Source: Antedon bifida (taxonomy: Eukaryota; Echinodermata; Crinoidea; Comatulida; Antedonidae). Taken from it: DNA of 64,000 nt. This document shows positions 46,216 to 60,100 of this stretch, piece after piece. Below the pieces are notes generated by a model that saw only the letters and a program-made list of their open reading frames with translations, was not told the DNA's origin and did not search any database. A program made the translations under genes and the position numbers. The stretch spans positions 5,146,001 to 5,210,000 of the forward strand of contig OY727102.1 in assembly GCA_963402885.1 (NCBI GenBank), in the 5' to 3' direction. Positions within the stretch are counted from its first letter, which is position 1, and each line of letters opens with the position of its first letter.

Positions 46216-47283
46216 GTTAGTAAAACTAATGCAATACAAACAGTAGTTTTTTGTACAACTGTTTACGTTTTTAGTAAGCACCAATGTGTGTGCTTATGAT
46301 TACTAGCGCATGTCTCTTTGCATAGTTTTGGTGGATAACAAGGGTTTGTGTTACTTTTGTGTTACAATTGGTTATTGTGACAATTGGTGAAATTATTCGG
46401 TGTTTGAAACCGTGAAGTAATTAAGGTAGAACGAGTCACTGAAACGAAGGCTTCTTCGAAAGGATTTGAAGTTAAAACATCTGGTAAGAAGTATAGCATG
46501 TTACATACTGAATTACAAATTAAATTCATTGAAATAGTAAAAACACATAGAACCTATGGTGATTCATGGTTTAAAAAAGTAAAATCACGTTCGCATGATA
46601 GATTAAAGAATTAATAACACCACGCATTGCATCTCCATACACATTGCATTGTCGGTCTGGTACCACAATCAAATTCTTTAAGTAGCCCATGTTATGTTGT
46701 TGGGGTAAGGTTTATGGCCTATGATACAGGGATAGGCCCACGTGACACTGTATAACAGATTCTGTCTATGATAATGCGAAATAATTTAGATTCAGCTATC
46801 TAGAATCTACTACACAATTTGGGTTTTCGTCGAGTGCGTTCTAAACTTTTATTAGTTTTATTACAAACGAATTAACTGGTTGTATATTATTTTCCCCAAT
46901 AAAACGTTACAGACAGGTCACTTTTATTGTTCGGACATGTAATTAATTGGAGCAAAAAATGATAAAAATCCAACATTTGTCTTTTTGCCATTTTTAATTG
47001 ACCATAAAATTGATAGACATGTTCTTCAACAATCCGAATACAAAGTGAAGAAAGAATTGTATTTTATGAACAAACATTTTTACCTTGACGACTTTATTTT
47101 TGCAATCGGAATTTTAAAAGACCCTGGATGAAATGACAGATACAGAAAATACAAAAGCGCACCGATAAAATAAAACTACATAAAGTCGATTGTTGTTATC
47201 AAGAGGTTTTTTAATTGTATTTTTTGTTATGTAAATTTGTGCCTCCTTTTATATATTAAATACAGCGTAAAGTCTAAACTAGT
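46216..47283. other. Region upstream of the SRCR-SRCR receptor
   Basis: About 1.1 kb between the receptor's start codon (minus strand) and the foldback element. It presumably contains the promoter. No coding exon, repeat end or obvious motif is seen. Confidence 0.4.
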
Positions 47284-48110
47284 CAGCTAGCACCCGATTC
47301 TGTAGCTGTTAGTACACTCAGTGTGGAAGACTGTCGACAGTCTGCCAGAGACCTGTGTGACTGTATTAAGTACTTTTAATACACGATATCGCTGTCATTA
47401 GGTTCATATCTATAGACAATTTGTAACGTTATAATATGTATTCAATATAAAATCCACTCGGCAACCAGAATAGTATTAGTAGCAGGTTTATCGTATTGCC
47501 ATGCATGGATAGGTGTTTTCCGCCTCTTTTAGATCTTCTAGGCCTAGGCTAGTCAATTATTGTTATTGATTATACGAATTACGTAATTAGTTTAGTAGCT
47601 CATCTACCTTTTTAGCAGGGCATAATGAATATCGTAGCTAGGCTAGGCCTACTAGCGTCAAATCAACCAATTATTTGGGTGGTACGAGTTTAGGGAGTTA
47701 AGTACGAGTTGGCATGTACGAGTCGACCAGGGGGTGAATCGACAGGGTACACCTACTAGAGCATAGGCTATAGTCCTGCGAGAATGGGAAATCTGGCCTA
47801 GATAGGCATAGGCCTACATTGGGTATGCCCAAAAAAAGCTATCCTATCATATCCTATGAACATAAAAAGGCCTCGTAGAGCCAGAGGTGTTAGCCTACTA
47901 TGGATCACTATTATTTAGGCCTAGCTAGCCTAGGCCTAGAGTTAATTTTAAATTAAGTAGGTAGGCCTAGGCTCCAGTAATTTCGGTCGCGTTTTCGGCC
48001 TATTTTTCAGGAACTGTGAGAGGTGAGGTGGGTTAGCCCAGCTAGGCTAACCTAACCTGTAAGTAGTATTCTAGCCCATCCATATGATGGGTACGGGTTG
48101 GCATTTGTAC

Positions 48111-48600
48111 GGGTTGACCCGTATCTGTATTGTAGCTAGGGTGCTGGTCAACCCGTACCCATGCCAACCCAACTTGGCTAACTCGTACCCAAATCATTGG
48201 TCAACTCGTACCCACTTGGGCTAACCCGTACCCAAACCAATTCGTATGTAATATAAATTTACTTTTAATAACATTCGCCATTAAACATAGGTACGGGCCA
48301 GCCCATGATTAGTACGAGCCAGCCCATGATGGGTACGAGTGAGCCAAAGTGTTGGGTTGACCCGTATCTGTATTCTAGCTAGGGTGCCGGTCAACCCGTA
48401 CCCATGCCAACCCAACTTGGCTAACTCGTACCCAAATCATTGGTCAACTCGTACCCACTTGGGCTAACCCGTACCCAAACCAATTCGTATGTAATATAAA
48501 TATACTTTTAATAGCATTCGCCATTAAACATAGGTACGGGCCAGCCCATGATTAGTACGAGCCAGCCCATGATGGGTACGAGTGAGCCAAAGTGTTGGGT
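48111..48600. repeat. 243-bp direct duplication in the left foldback arm
   Basis: 48111-48353 and 48354-48600 repeat the same text, rich in GTACGGGTTGACCCGTACCC words. The right arm carries only one corresponding copy (about 54720-55160). Confidence 0.85.
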
Positions 48601-51600
48601 ACGAGTAAACCAAAATTTGGGTACGGGTTGACCTGTACCCTTCTAGCTAATCGTACTAGGCCTCGAGTAGGTCTACGCTAAAGTCCGGCTACAATAATGG
48701 TCTATTCTGTTTATAGCTTTATTGATAGCTGGGTTCAAATCTGGATTGGGACGGCTTTTCCTCATTCTAAAACAGATTTATGGAAGGCAATCGCCGCCAA
48801 AAATACAAAAGTAAAACAAACAACGTACTTTCACGATTTCCTTATCATAATAAAATAATATATGAATTTAACTGTAATATTGTATACATAGTAATTGCCA
48901 TTGCATATATTATTATTATATATTATACGGTTAGGCTTTATTTGCTCTTATGCTTACTTCCTCCAACGTACAGAGTACGTAGGGCTTCCAATTTGCTTTT
49001 ATACCTGTTAATTTAAAAATCGTTTATGCCTATTGTTGCATAACGTTCAAATTTAGACTGTAAATACTGGGATGATCACCCTAAATTTTCTTTTTCAATT
49101 AACAATTTTATATTTCACAGCTAGAAAAAAGCATACAGAGTTTTTTTTATTCATAACTGTTGAATTGCATCCCAATACATGGTACCTATTGGTATTATAT
49201 CTATAAATATAAAGTACTCTCTCATAAATAGATATCCAAACTACTCCAACTACCTAATCTAATAATAGTACTATTAGCATACTACTGTACACTTTGTAGA
49301 CAAGAAATAAGTTGTATCCACCTAGAGGACTTATGGTAGTACTGTACAGTCGATCGTCTTCTCACTGGCCCGGTCAACATAATCTACGCCTAGATTATTA
49401 CAGTAATTAAAATACATATTTATAGAGATTTTTTTTTTTTGCAGAAAAGTTATGTGTAGAGAAAGCAGTACTCGTATTAAAAACTAAGCAGGTTTACTCT
49501 TGAATGCAAACTGGCAGGATATTTTAAATATTTTTTATTGTTGAAATGATGGAATCCTAACTTCATTTTCCACGAATTGGAGACAAAGACATATTACGAT
49601 CCTTTTATTTAAATTTATTTGGATAGACCTCCATGTAAATTCATTAAAGGCTATATGATTGTTTTATATTTTAATATGTGATAGTAGAAAATCATTGTGC
49701 ATAATGAGGACTAAGAATCTAATATTTACTTGCATTCTCATCTTTTTAAAATTGTATTTATAATGCTGGTAATGAGTTTACTATTGAAAAAGTCATGTTT
49801 CCACTTATCTCAAATTGTGGCACACCTCTAACCTTGTTAGAACTGACTGTGTTCTACATTATTCTGCTATATAATAGTGCTTCCACCATACTTCAACCTG
49901 GTAATTGAATAAATTTCACCGGGGTAAAATTTAAACTAATTATCATCCTTTAACATAAAGTATCCTCCTGAAACATGTATTTGTACTGTACTTCATCTAA
50001 TATCCATTACTTAATACTAATTTGGGTGATTTATGTCTAACTTCAGGAATGATCTGAGGCTAGAAAAACGAATTTCTGTACATATAATTTATATAAAAAA
50101 TAAACCAATGTTTTCCTAATAACTTAACCCCTAGGTTGATAACTAACAAAGAAATTATTGAAATTGTGTTCTTACAATATAGGTGTACTGTATCTACATA
50201 TGCATACTGCGTTGAAAAGAAGAATGTTTTATAGTTATTATAGGTTATTTCCAAATATTAAAGGTCTGATATCTAACAGAAACTAAATGTTACCAAACTA
50301 TGTTTTTGAAAATCTTTATGATATAATAATTATAATAATATGAACATAATATTAAATTATATTTACTATTTTTGATAATCATCATGTCCTTATAAATTCA
50401 TTTATATTTATTTTGTGGTAATATAGTTCATATATTATGTATTAAATAAATTGGTAAGGCCCTATACTGTTTATATTTAAGGAAAGTTTATAATACACTA
50501 TTATTTTATGCCTACCAATATTAGTATTAATTGTTTATGTAACTATTTTGTCTAATTGCATTGAATTTTTGTATAGGCCAATGGCATTAATGTTTTTCTC
50601 AAAGTAAATTAGCCTAATAATGCCATATTTAGACACATAATTCATTGATTTCTGATATTCTGTACTTGTGAAAGCATTACTAAAATAGTAGTTATTTTAT
50701 TACTTTTATAATGTATGTATAAACATTTATTCATTTTTTTTTTTACATTTTTAAATTTAAAAATTATTAAAATACCTATCTACCTTTCTGTTATTGTTAC
50801 TATTATAATATTTTTTGAGGCAGGTTGATTTCAATAAAAAAAATTTAAAACAATTAATTTGACTTATACTGTACTATGTTAGTTCAGGAGATGAAGTGTG
50901 TGTGGGCAGAATCTGGTGTGTTGGGTGTTGGTGATGTGAGGTGTATTTTTGTCACTTTAAGACCTAAATTAGATGTTTTCTGAAGAAAAGAAGTAAGCGG
51001 ATAGGCTTTCAAACAACTTCAAGAAGATTCACACAGAAATAATTACTTCCCAATAAAATAGTATGTAACAGTTTATATTACAGTACGTTGAATAAACTCG
51101 AGCGGAAAAATAACACACATAAAAAAACATTCATTTTCTTGTCGAAAAGCGCCCTCTCTAGTTTTCTATTAATTTATTAATAATTATTATTAATTAATGA
51201 GTAATATAAACATATTTTTAACATTTAATGCTTGAAGCTGATTCTACTCATAACAAAGTTTCATACCTCCAAATTTCATGAACGTATTCAAAGCACTTCA
51301 ATAAATATCACATTGAACATTAAAAATTAGGGTTATGATAGAATTTTGCTTAAAAACATATACAAAAAACATCGATAAAAAATACTTTTCGAATTTAAAA
51401 ACATTTGAAACTTTTTTAATATGTTCAATATAGGTTGCTCTATTCACAGAAACAAAATTTCATTCATGAACGTTTTTTTTTCGTTGTTTTTTCAAAATCG
51501 TTATTAGGTTTAAAAAATGCGTTGGAGTTGTATGATCTTTCATAAGTGTACATTTCGTAAAAACGTAAATTTAAAAAATCAGTGATATGGCTCGATATTT

Positions 51601-54148
51601 ATTTATTTTTTGCAATATGGATGGAGCAACCTATATTGAACATTTCTACCAAGTATCAAATGTTTTTGAATACGAAAAATATTTTTTATCGATGTTTTTT
51701 GTATATGTTTTTAAGCAAAATTCTATCATAACCCTAATTTTTAATGTTCAATGTGATATTTATTGAAGTGCTTTGAATACGTTGATGAAATTTGGAGGTA
51801 TGAAACTTTGTTAGGAGTAGAATCAGCTTCAAGCATTAAATTTTAAAAATATGTTTATATTACTCATTAATTAATAATAATTATTAATAAATTAATAGAA
51901 AACTAGAGAGGGCGCTTTTCGACAAGAAAATGAATGTTTTTTATGTGTGTTATTTTTCCGCTCGAGTTTATTCAATGTACTGTAATATACACTGTTACAT
52001 ACTATTTTATTTGGAAGTAATTATTTATGTGTGAATCTTCTTGAAGTTGTTTGAAAGCCTCTCCTCTTACTTCTTTTCTTCAGAAAACATCTAATTTAGG
52101 ACTTAAAGTGACAAAAATACACCTCACATCACCAACCTCCAACACACCAGATTCTGCCCACACACACTTCATCTTCTGAACTAACATAGTACAGTATAAG
52201 TCAAATTAATTGTTTTAAATTTTTTTTATTGAAATCAATCTGCCTCAAAAAATATTATAATAGTAACAATAACAGAAAGGTAGATAGGTATTTTAATAAT
52301 TTTTTAATTAAAAAATGTAAAAAAAAAAATGAATAAATGTTTATACATACATTTTATAAAAGTAATAAAATAACTACTATTTTAGTAATGCATACACAAG
52401 TACAGAATATCAGAAATCAATGAATTATGTGTCTAAATATGGCATTATTAGGCTAATTTGCTTTGAGAAAAACATTAATGCCATTGGCCTATACAAAAAT
52501 CCAATGGAATTAGACAAAATAGTTACATAAACAATTAATACTAATATTGGTAGGCATAAAATAATAGTGTATATAAACTTTCCTTAAATATAAACAGTAT
52601 AGGGCCTTACCAATTTATTTAATACATAATATATGAACTATATTACCACAAAATAAATATAAATGAATTTATAAGGACATGATGATTATCAAAAATAGTA
52701 AATATAATTTAATATTATGTTCATATTATTATAATTATTATATCATAAAGATTTTCAAAAACATAGTTTGGTAACATTTAGTTTCTGTTAGATATCAGAC
52801 CTTTAATATTTGGAAATAACCTATAATAACTATAAAACATTCTTCTTTTCAACGCAGTATGCATATGTAGATACAGTACACCTATATTGTAAGAACACAA
52901 TTTCAATAATTTCTTTGTCAGTTATCAACCTAGGGGTTATTAGGAAAACATTGGTTTATTTTTTATATAAATTATATGTACAGAAATTTGTTTTTCTAGC
53001 CTCAGATCATTCCTGAAGTTAGACACAAATCACCCAAATTAGTATTAAGTAATGGATATTAGATGAAGTACAGTACAAAAAAATGTTTCAGGAGGATACT
53101 TTATGTTAAAGGATGATAATTAGTTTAAATTTTACCCCGGTGAAATTTATTCAATTACCAGGTTGAAGTATGGTGGAAGCACTATTATATAGCAGAATAA
53201 TGTAGAACACAGTCAGTTCTAACAAGGTTAGAGGTGTGCCACAATTTGAGATAAGTGGAAACATGACTTTTTCAATAGTAAACTCATTACCAGCATTATA
53301 AATACAATTTTTAAAAGATGAGAATGCAAGTAAATATTAGATTCTTAGTCCTCATTATGCACAATGATTTTCTACTATCACATATTAAAATATAAAACAA
53401 TCATATAGCCTTTAAAGAATTTACATGGAGGTCTATCCAAATAAATTTAAATAAAAGGGTCGTAATATGTCTTTGTCACTCTCCAGCTCGTGGAAAATGA
53501 AGTTAGGATTCCATCATTTCAACAACAAAAAATATTCAAAATATCCTGCCAGTTTGCGTACAAGAATATAACCTGCTTAGTTTTTAAAACGAGTACTGCT
53601 TTCTATACACATAACTTTGATTTCTGCAAAAAAAAAAAATCTCTGTTATAATTACTTTAATTACTGTAATAATCTAGGCGTAGATTATGTTGACCGGGCC
53701 AGTGACAGGACGATCAACTGTACTACCATAAGTCCTCTAGGTGGATACAATTTATTTCTTGTCTACAAAGTGTACAGTAGTATGCTAATTAGGTAGTTGG
53801 AGTAGTTTGGAGAGATACATCTATTTATAAGAGAGTACTGTATATATCAAACTATCTGTGTTGGCCACCTTTGTATTTTTAGATATAATACCAATAGGTA
53901 CCATGTATTGGGATGCAATTTAACAGTTATGAATACAAAATCTCTATATGATGCTTTAGTGCATTTTTCAGCTGTGAAATATAAAATTGTTAATTGAAAA
54001 AGAAAATTTAGGGTGATCATCCCAGTATTTACAGTCTAAATTTGATACAACAATAGGCATAAACGATTTTTAAATTAACATGTATAAAAGCAAATTAAAA
54101 GCCCTACGTACTCTGTATTTGGAGGAAATAAGCATAAGAGCAAATAAA

Positions 54149-54473
54149 GTCTTGACCACAGGGTGTAATTCACTATTTTAAATCAGTAGTATGACTGTAC
54201 TTATGTGTTGGACCATACTGTAATGTGGTCCAGGTTGACGGGCCAGGAATGATGGTAGTACCAGTATACCGTGTACTGTAGTTTAGCCTCAAGAAAATAC
54301 CATGTAGTAGTTGGAGTAGTTTGGAGAAATACAGTAGAGATTTACGAGACTTGGTGTGTGATGATTCAGTATAATAATTTGTGCTGTGAAAGACAAAATT
54401 GTTGAATTGTGAAGAAAATATTGTAAAATATAACAAGGAAATTATAGTTTTATACTATAGTATAATTAAGGGG
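54149..54473. repeat. Arm-specific insertion: diverged copy of neighbouring arm sequence
   Basis: Absent from the matching place in the left arm (near 48930). It repeats, with many changes, text found at 53690-54010: GGTTGACGGGCCAG and GTAGTTGGAGTAGTTTGGAG occur in both. Confidence 0.6.
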
Positions 54474-54866
54474 TAACCGTATAATATATAATAATAATAA
54501 TAAATGCAATGGCAATTACTAATATTATGTATACAATATTACAGTTAAATTCATATATTATTTTATTATGATAAGGAAATCTGTTTTAGAATGACAAAAA
54601 GCCGTCCCAACCCAGATTTGAACCAAGCTATCAATAAAGCTATAAACAGAATACCATTATTGTAGCCGGACTTGGTAGCGTAGACCTACTCTACTAGGCC
54701 TACTCTACTAGGCCTAGTAAGATTAGCTAGAAGGATACAGGTCAACCCGTACCCATGCCAACTCATACCCAACATTTTGGCTCACTCATACCCTCATGGG
54801 CTGGCTCGTACTCATCATGGGCTGGCCCGTACCTATGTTTAATGCTATTAAAAGTATATTTATATT

Positions 54867-55026
54867 CATTAAAAAGATTCATTCGGTTGGTATTCCAAAT
54901 AAAATATAATAGTTAATTATATCTCAACCGTAACAGTAACAGTAATAGTAAATAAAATAATCGTTATTTACTAATATTACTATTACGGTTGAGATATAAT
55001 TAACTATTATATTTTATATTTATATT
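54867..55026. mobile_element. Small nested palindrome inserted in the right foldback arm
   Basis: An insertion of about 160 bases, absent from the left arm, flanked by TTTATATT (54859-54866 and 55019-55026). Its core is a hairpin: AATATAATAGTTAATTATAT at about 54903 mirrors ATATAATTAACTATTATATT at about 54994. The double TTTATATT looks like an 8-bp target duplication. Confidence 0.65.
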
Positions 55027-55979
55027 ACATACGGGTTGGTTTAGGTATGGGTTAGCCCAGGGTACGAGTTGACCAATTATTTGGGTACGAGTTAGCTAAG
55101 TTGGATGGCATGGGTACGGGTTTACCAGCACCCTAGCTAGAAGAATACGGATACGGGTCAACCCGTACCAATTCCAACCCGGGCGTACCCATCATGGATG
55201 GGCTAGAATACTACTTACAGGTTAGGTTAGCCTAGCTGGGCTAACCCACCTCACCTCTCACATTTCCTGAAAAATAGGCCGAAAACGCGAAAGAAATTAC
55301 TACTGGAGCCCTAGGCCTACTTAATTTAAAATGAACTCTAGGCTAGGCCTAGCTAGTAGTACAGTAGTAGTGATGCGTAGTAGGCTAACACCGCTGGCTC
55401 TACGAGACCTTTTAATGCTCATATGATGGCTTTTTTTTGGGCGTACCCAATGCGATGGGGCGACTTTGTATGGGGCGACTTTGCGATGGGGCGACTTGAC
55501 TGGATTCCTGTAGGCCTATGCCTTCTAGGCCAGATTTCCCATTCCCGCAGACCTATAGCCTATGTTCTTCTAGTAAGGCTAGTGGTTGTACCCTGGTCGA
55601 CTCGTACCATGCCAACTCATACTTAACTTGCCTAGCCTCTACGATATTGAGTATGCCCTGCTAAAAAGGTAGATGAGCTACTAAACTAATTACGTAATTC
55701 GTATAATCAATAACAATAACTGACTAGAAGGCCAAAAAGCAGAGGAAACGCCTATCCATTCTTGCATGGCAATACGATAAACCTGCTACTATTCTGGTTG
55801 CCGAGTGGATTTTATATTAAATACATTATTATAACGTTACAAATTGTCTCTAGATAGGAACCTAATGACAGCGATATCGTGTATTAAAAGTACTTAATAC
55901 AGTCAGACAGGTCTCTGGCAGACTGTCGACAGTCTTCCACACTGAGTGTACTAACAGCTATAGAATCGGGTGCAGCTAG

Positions 55980-57126
55980 CTTTCCATACTATTTCGTTAA
56001 AAACATGAGAGCAACGCGGTTTTAATTATAAAAAACAACAATCATAATTAGGCTAAGGTAGCAATCAACAGCAATTGCAAAATGCAACATACAGTAGTAC
56101 TATATTCATCCTAAATAGCAAAGATAAAGCCATTAATTTAAATTAGCAAAATATATATAATACTTTTTTGTAGACTCCATAATTCTCACCAACTAAACAA
56201 TGAACTAGTTTGGTTGAGTGCGCTTGAAAATGGGTGTAGCATGTTACCGTACTGCCTACACAGTGTATTCTTGCGAAATACCAGGGTTGAAAATAGTTTA
56301 TGCTGTATTCAAGGCCGTTTCCTTCAATTAATACAATTTGATGAATTTGTAAACATTCCATTTTAATTTTCAATAATATTTCGAAAATTGTTATGAAAAG
56401 TATATTTATTCGATGTTTGACATTGAATGAAGTACGGTAGGCTGCATGCATGGTTAAAACTAAAAGCAATATCTAAACTGTAATATCTAGTTTTAGCAGG
56501 GAAGAGTATAATTATTCTTCCCTGGTTCTAGTTACTAATACTTTATACGATAATAAAACACATAATGCACGTCCATTATGTATCGTCGTCGACATTAGAT
56601 AATACATATCAATAATATTCACACATGTTATGACGCAGTACACTTGAACAATCTACGTTTTACAATGCTGTAACATAGTATCTGACAACAATTATACAAA
56701 TACCTAATTATAAACTACAGCAAGGCTTGTAATACACCATCAAACATTATGAGACAAAACATGTGATTTGCCCATATATGGACGATGATGTCATATCACT
56801 AACATATTTAAGCATATCTCTACCATATTTGGGTACATCACACTTTTTTTTCAAACTAGTTTGATAGTGTAGGCAGATCTTTAGTTAAATTATATAATTT
56901 AGTCGTACTCTTAATGTTGTACTGTATTTGTTTATATTTTAAATACAGTCGTAATTCCGAAATTTCATTAATCAATTCAACGTGGAGTTTGACGAATTTA
57001 AAATAAACTATAAAGTATACGTCTTTTCATGTCCGTTTAACCTCTATATGCCTATCTAACTCTTCGTTATACTAATTAACCGAACATAGATAAATCAATT
57101 GCACTTTTTTCGTGTTGCCAAAACAT
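55980..57126. other. Region downstream of the mucin-stalk SRCR receptor
   Basis: Contains one TA-type MITE (56722-56883) and otherwise AT-rich DNA, probably including the 3' UTR of the receptor on the minus strand. No coding exon is recognised; the frame at 56143-56469 has no family feature. Confidence 0.45.
56722..56883. mobile_element. TA-flanked MITE, copy 6
   Basis: The left end is eroded (ACACCATCAAACATTATGAG). The right end is TTTGATAGTGTAGGCAGATC. The interior matches the other five copies (CCCATATATGGACGATGATG). Confidence 0.65.
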
Positions 57127-60100
57127 TTATAATACTTCTATTCCCTCATCTATTTGCCCTTTCACGACCATTTGTGATTTTGACTGCTTCGTTTGTGATG
57201 TTGGCCGTTTTATAGTTTGAGTTAGTTCAGGGCATACATGTATCATCGTCTGTTTCTCTTGTTTGGTTTGACAGTATTGCTGAGATGTTGAGGGGGAAAC
57301 GTCGACTATTGTCTTACGCTGAGGTGAAAAGTGGCTTGTTGACGCGTTCAGAACATCATCTGATTTAGATTGACGCGTTTGTGACGCAAATTTATCTGAC
57401 GGGGAGATTTCAATTGAAGATGATATTGATTCTAGATATTGTTTAGGTGAATAACTCAACTCGTTGTGCGTTTGCGTTTCACAATTATCGAATGCGACGT
57501 TTGTGTACTCAGTAGATTTAGATAATACGTCTACATTATCCGATTTGTCTCCTGTCTCAACCACTGTGCCAGGACTACGACTATCATTTGTTCTGAAAAG
57601 AAATAACTTATCGAATTATATTTAAACACCAAGTTGAATACAATAGATAAAGCTATATACACAAATTATTTACTACATCGTCAATATTGTTTCTTTTTAC
57701 GTTTCATTTTATGTGACGTAACTAGTTGGCCAATTAAATAGTTGTGATAGCTTCTTCTCTTTCATGTTATTTGTACTTACCGTCTTTTCTTTAGTAATGT
57801 TATTGAAATTAAAATCAACAAAATCATAATCATTATTCCAAGCCCAATAAGGACAAGTGTTTGTAAATCTGTAAAAAAAAAATCAATTTAAACGAGTTTT
57901 CTTACTCAGTGTTTTTACGAAGAGTATATAAACATTTAAAAAAAGTAATTTTAAAATAATATACAGGATTGATTTATCTTCTGTAAAAGTCATCATTGCC
58001 AAAAAAAAAAGCCTGCAAGAACGATACGATTCTGCCTTGCTACTTTTACAATGAATAGCGCCCTCTTTATCGTCACACAAAAATGTTCCATTTTATAATA
58101 ATAATTATTCGTAAGTAGGAAGGGGCTTTCTAAATCAAGGGATAAACACCAAGTTAAAGGAAAGTTGCAAAAGAAACAAATATATTATTGTATTTTAACC
58201 TATCTGGGGTTATATTATGTGAACTCAGTATAAATAAAATTTAACATAATATACATACCAAAATAACTATTTGATTGTGAAGGACTTGCAGATCCGTTTA
58301 TTAGTACTGGAGTTGATTCGGTGGCAATGGATTTGTCATTCAAATCGCTTGTGGAGGTTTCTATTTTACCGTCGGCATTTTTTGTTGATATCGTATTTTC
58401 TTCAAAAGTTGTGGTTGCTTTGTCGTTCAAATGTACTGTTATGAAGCCGTCATAAGCGTTGGTGGTATTTAACGTTATTAATGTTAATCGTTGTTGCAGT
58501 TCTTTAGTAGATAGAGCACCCTGTGTTGTAACGGTTACCTTTTCCAAATCGTCTGCTGCTGCTGAAGGATGGTCCCGGGTTGTAATGCTTTCTACGTTTG
58601 TTACATGTTCATGACCATTGTTTGTATTAGTCGTTGTTTGGCGATTTGTTGTTGCTTCGGAAATAGTCATAACATCGTCTGTAGTAGTGTCAGATGTCAA
58701 ATATTCACTTTGAGTAGAATATTGTGTAAGATTTTGAGTTTTGGTATTATATTGATTTGTTAAAATGTTATTTTTAGTCGTTGAATTATTTACATTGCCG
58801 ATTTGTGTTGATAACCGTTGTGTACTTATTTCTGCAAGTGATGTTGTGGCCATGGTGGTTGTTGGTGACGTCACCACAGTTGATGCTGGAATTGAACTGC
58901 CTATAATTCGTGTAGATTCGTATCCAATGCTGCTGTACTCCTCTGTTGGTTCAAGGTAATAGTCTGTGTCATTATCAAATTCCTCCTCTTCTTCCGTATC
59001 ATTATCTAAGACTGGAAACAGATGGATTATTTATAATTTAATTAAAATAATATTTATTATATTTAGACTGTACAGTAGTAATAATCGTGTTATAATGATA
59101 CAAGATGGTTTGAAAAAATGTATTAATCATCTCAGGCTCACTTGAGACGCGCCCGGCCCACGACATTGATGAATGGTTACATTCATCAAGATCATCCAAC
59201 TCTGTTAATTGCAAAGGTCCCTTATCCCTTTGTTCAAAGTAGTTCGCAGTGTACCATAATTAGATCATGGTCAACTCCTACAGTGATACGAACATACACC
59301 GTTTTTTTTATATTAACGATAATAGAATATAATCCACACAAACCTGTAAGTTCACAATAAGTTCCCGTCCACTCAGAGGCACACATACACATATATCCTA
59401 GGGCATTACTTTCGTCAAGTTCGCAAGTGGCGCCATTTTCACATTTGTCTTCCGAACAAGGATCGTCTTCGGCTGCACTACTTGGTATACTATCATCCAT
59501 CATAGGCCTAGGGTTTGTGTTACTAGATACGCTAGAGCTAATTTCTTCAGATGGGGTAGACCCAGAGTTGCTGCTCTGTAAGTCATACATTATGTCAACT
59601 TGCGAAGCTTCTTGGATAATAAATGAATACGATGACGATTGTTGATTTGATGTTTCTCCTTCGATATTTGAAGAGGAATCAGCAGTTGATAAATTATCAT
59701 CAATGGAACTGTCTCCAGTACCTACAACGTAAGAAAATATTAATAACATTTATTTAAATAGTTGTTACTATACATTAACCAAGAACGTTGTTAAATACAA
59801 AGCATTGTGATAGTAGATATAGTAAGTATGTCTTTCTAAAATATAGTCTCTTCACCAGGCGTTATTACTTAATAATATTGATGAACCCCACGGCTAATGA
59901 ACGAAACGGCGTTAAGAAAAGTATTGATTTTATGAAGGAGGCTTCAGGTTTTTTTTGTCATGACAGCAACCAACGATCCCAGAATGGTTATTGTAATAAG
60001 TACTAAATGTTTACATAGTGACTTTGTTTTACTTACCAACATTATGACCGCCACAAATGACGCCAGCGTCTTCGCCGTGGCTGCAGTCATGGTCGTAAAA

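Larger units (their letters stand above)
47291..55972. mobile_element. Giant foldback DNA transposon (8.7-kb palindrome, 7-bp target duplication)
   Basis: The left arm (47291 to about 51450) and right arm (about 51610 to 55972) are inverted copies around a loop of about 160 bases. Examples: CACCCGATTC at 47291 mirrors GAATCGGGTG ending at 55972; the frame at 50060-50254 (minus) reappears at 52810-53016 (plus). CAGCTAG flanks both ends exactly (47284-47290 and 55973-55979), a 7-bp target duplication. The arms agree at roughly 95 percent in stretches compared by eye. No transposase frame is present. Long inverted arms with internal tandem repeats and a 7-bp duplication recall foldback elements such as Galileo of the P superfamily, whose termini also begin CA; the family assignment is inference. 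It lies between the two SRCR receptor genes. Confidence 0.9.

Noticed and set aside
50060-53016. Same 64-68-residue frame (MEITYNNYKTFFFSTQYAYV) on opposite strands, as a possible duplicated gene
   Set aside because: It is the same segment in both arms of the foldback element; the composition is AT-rich with no protein features.
58569-58959. Plus-strand frames with hydrophobic, cysteine-rich text
   Set aside because: Antisense of the Ser/Thr-rich stalk exon; Thr/Ser codons reversed give such residues.
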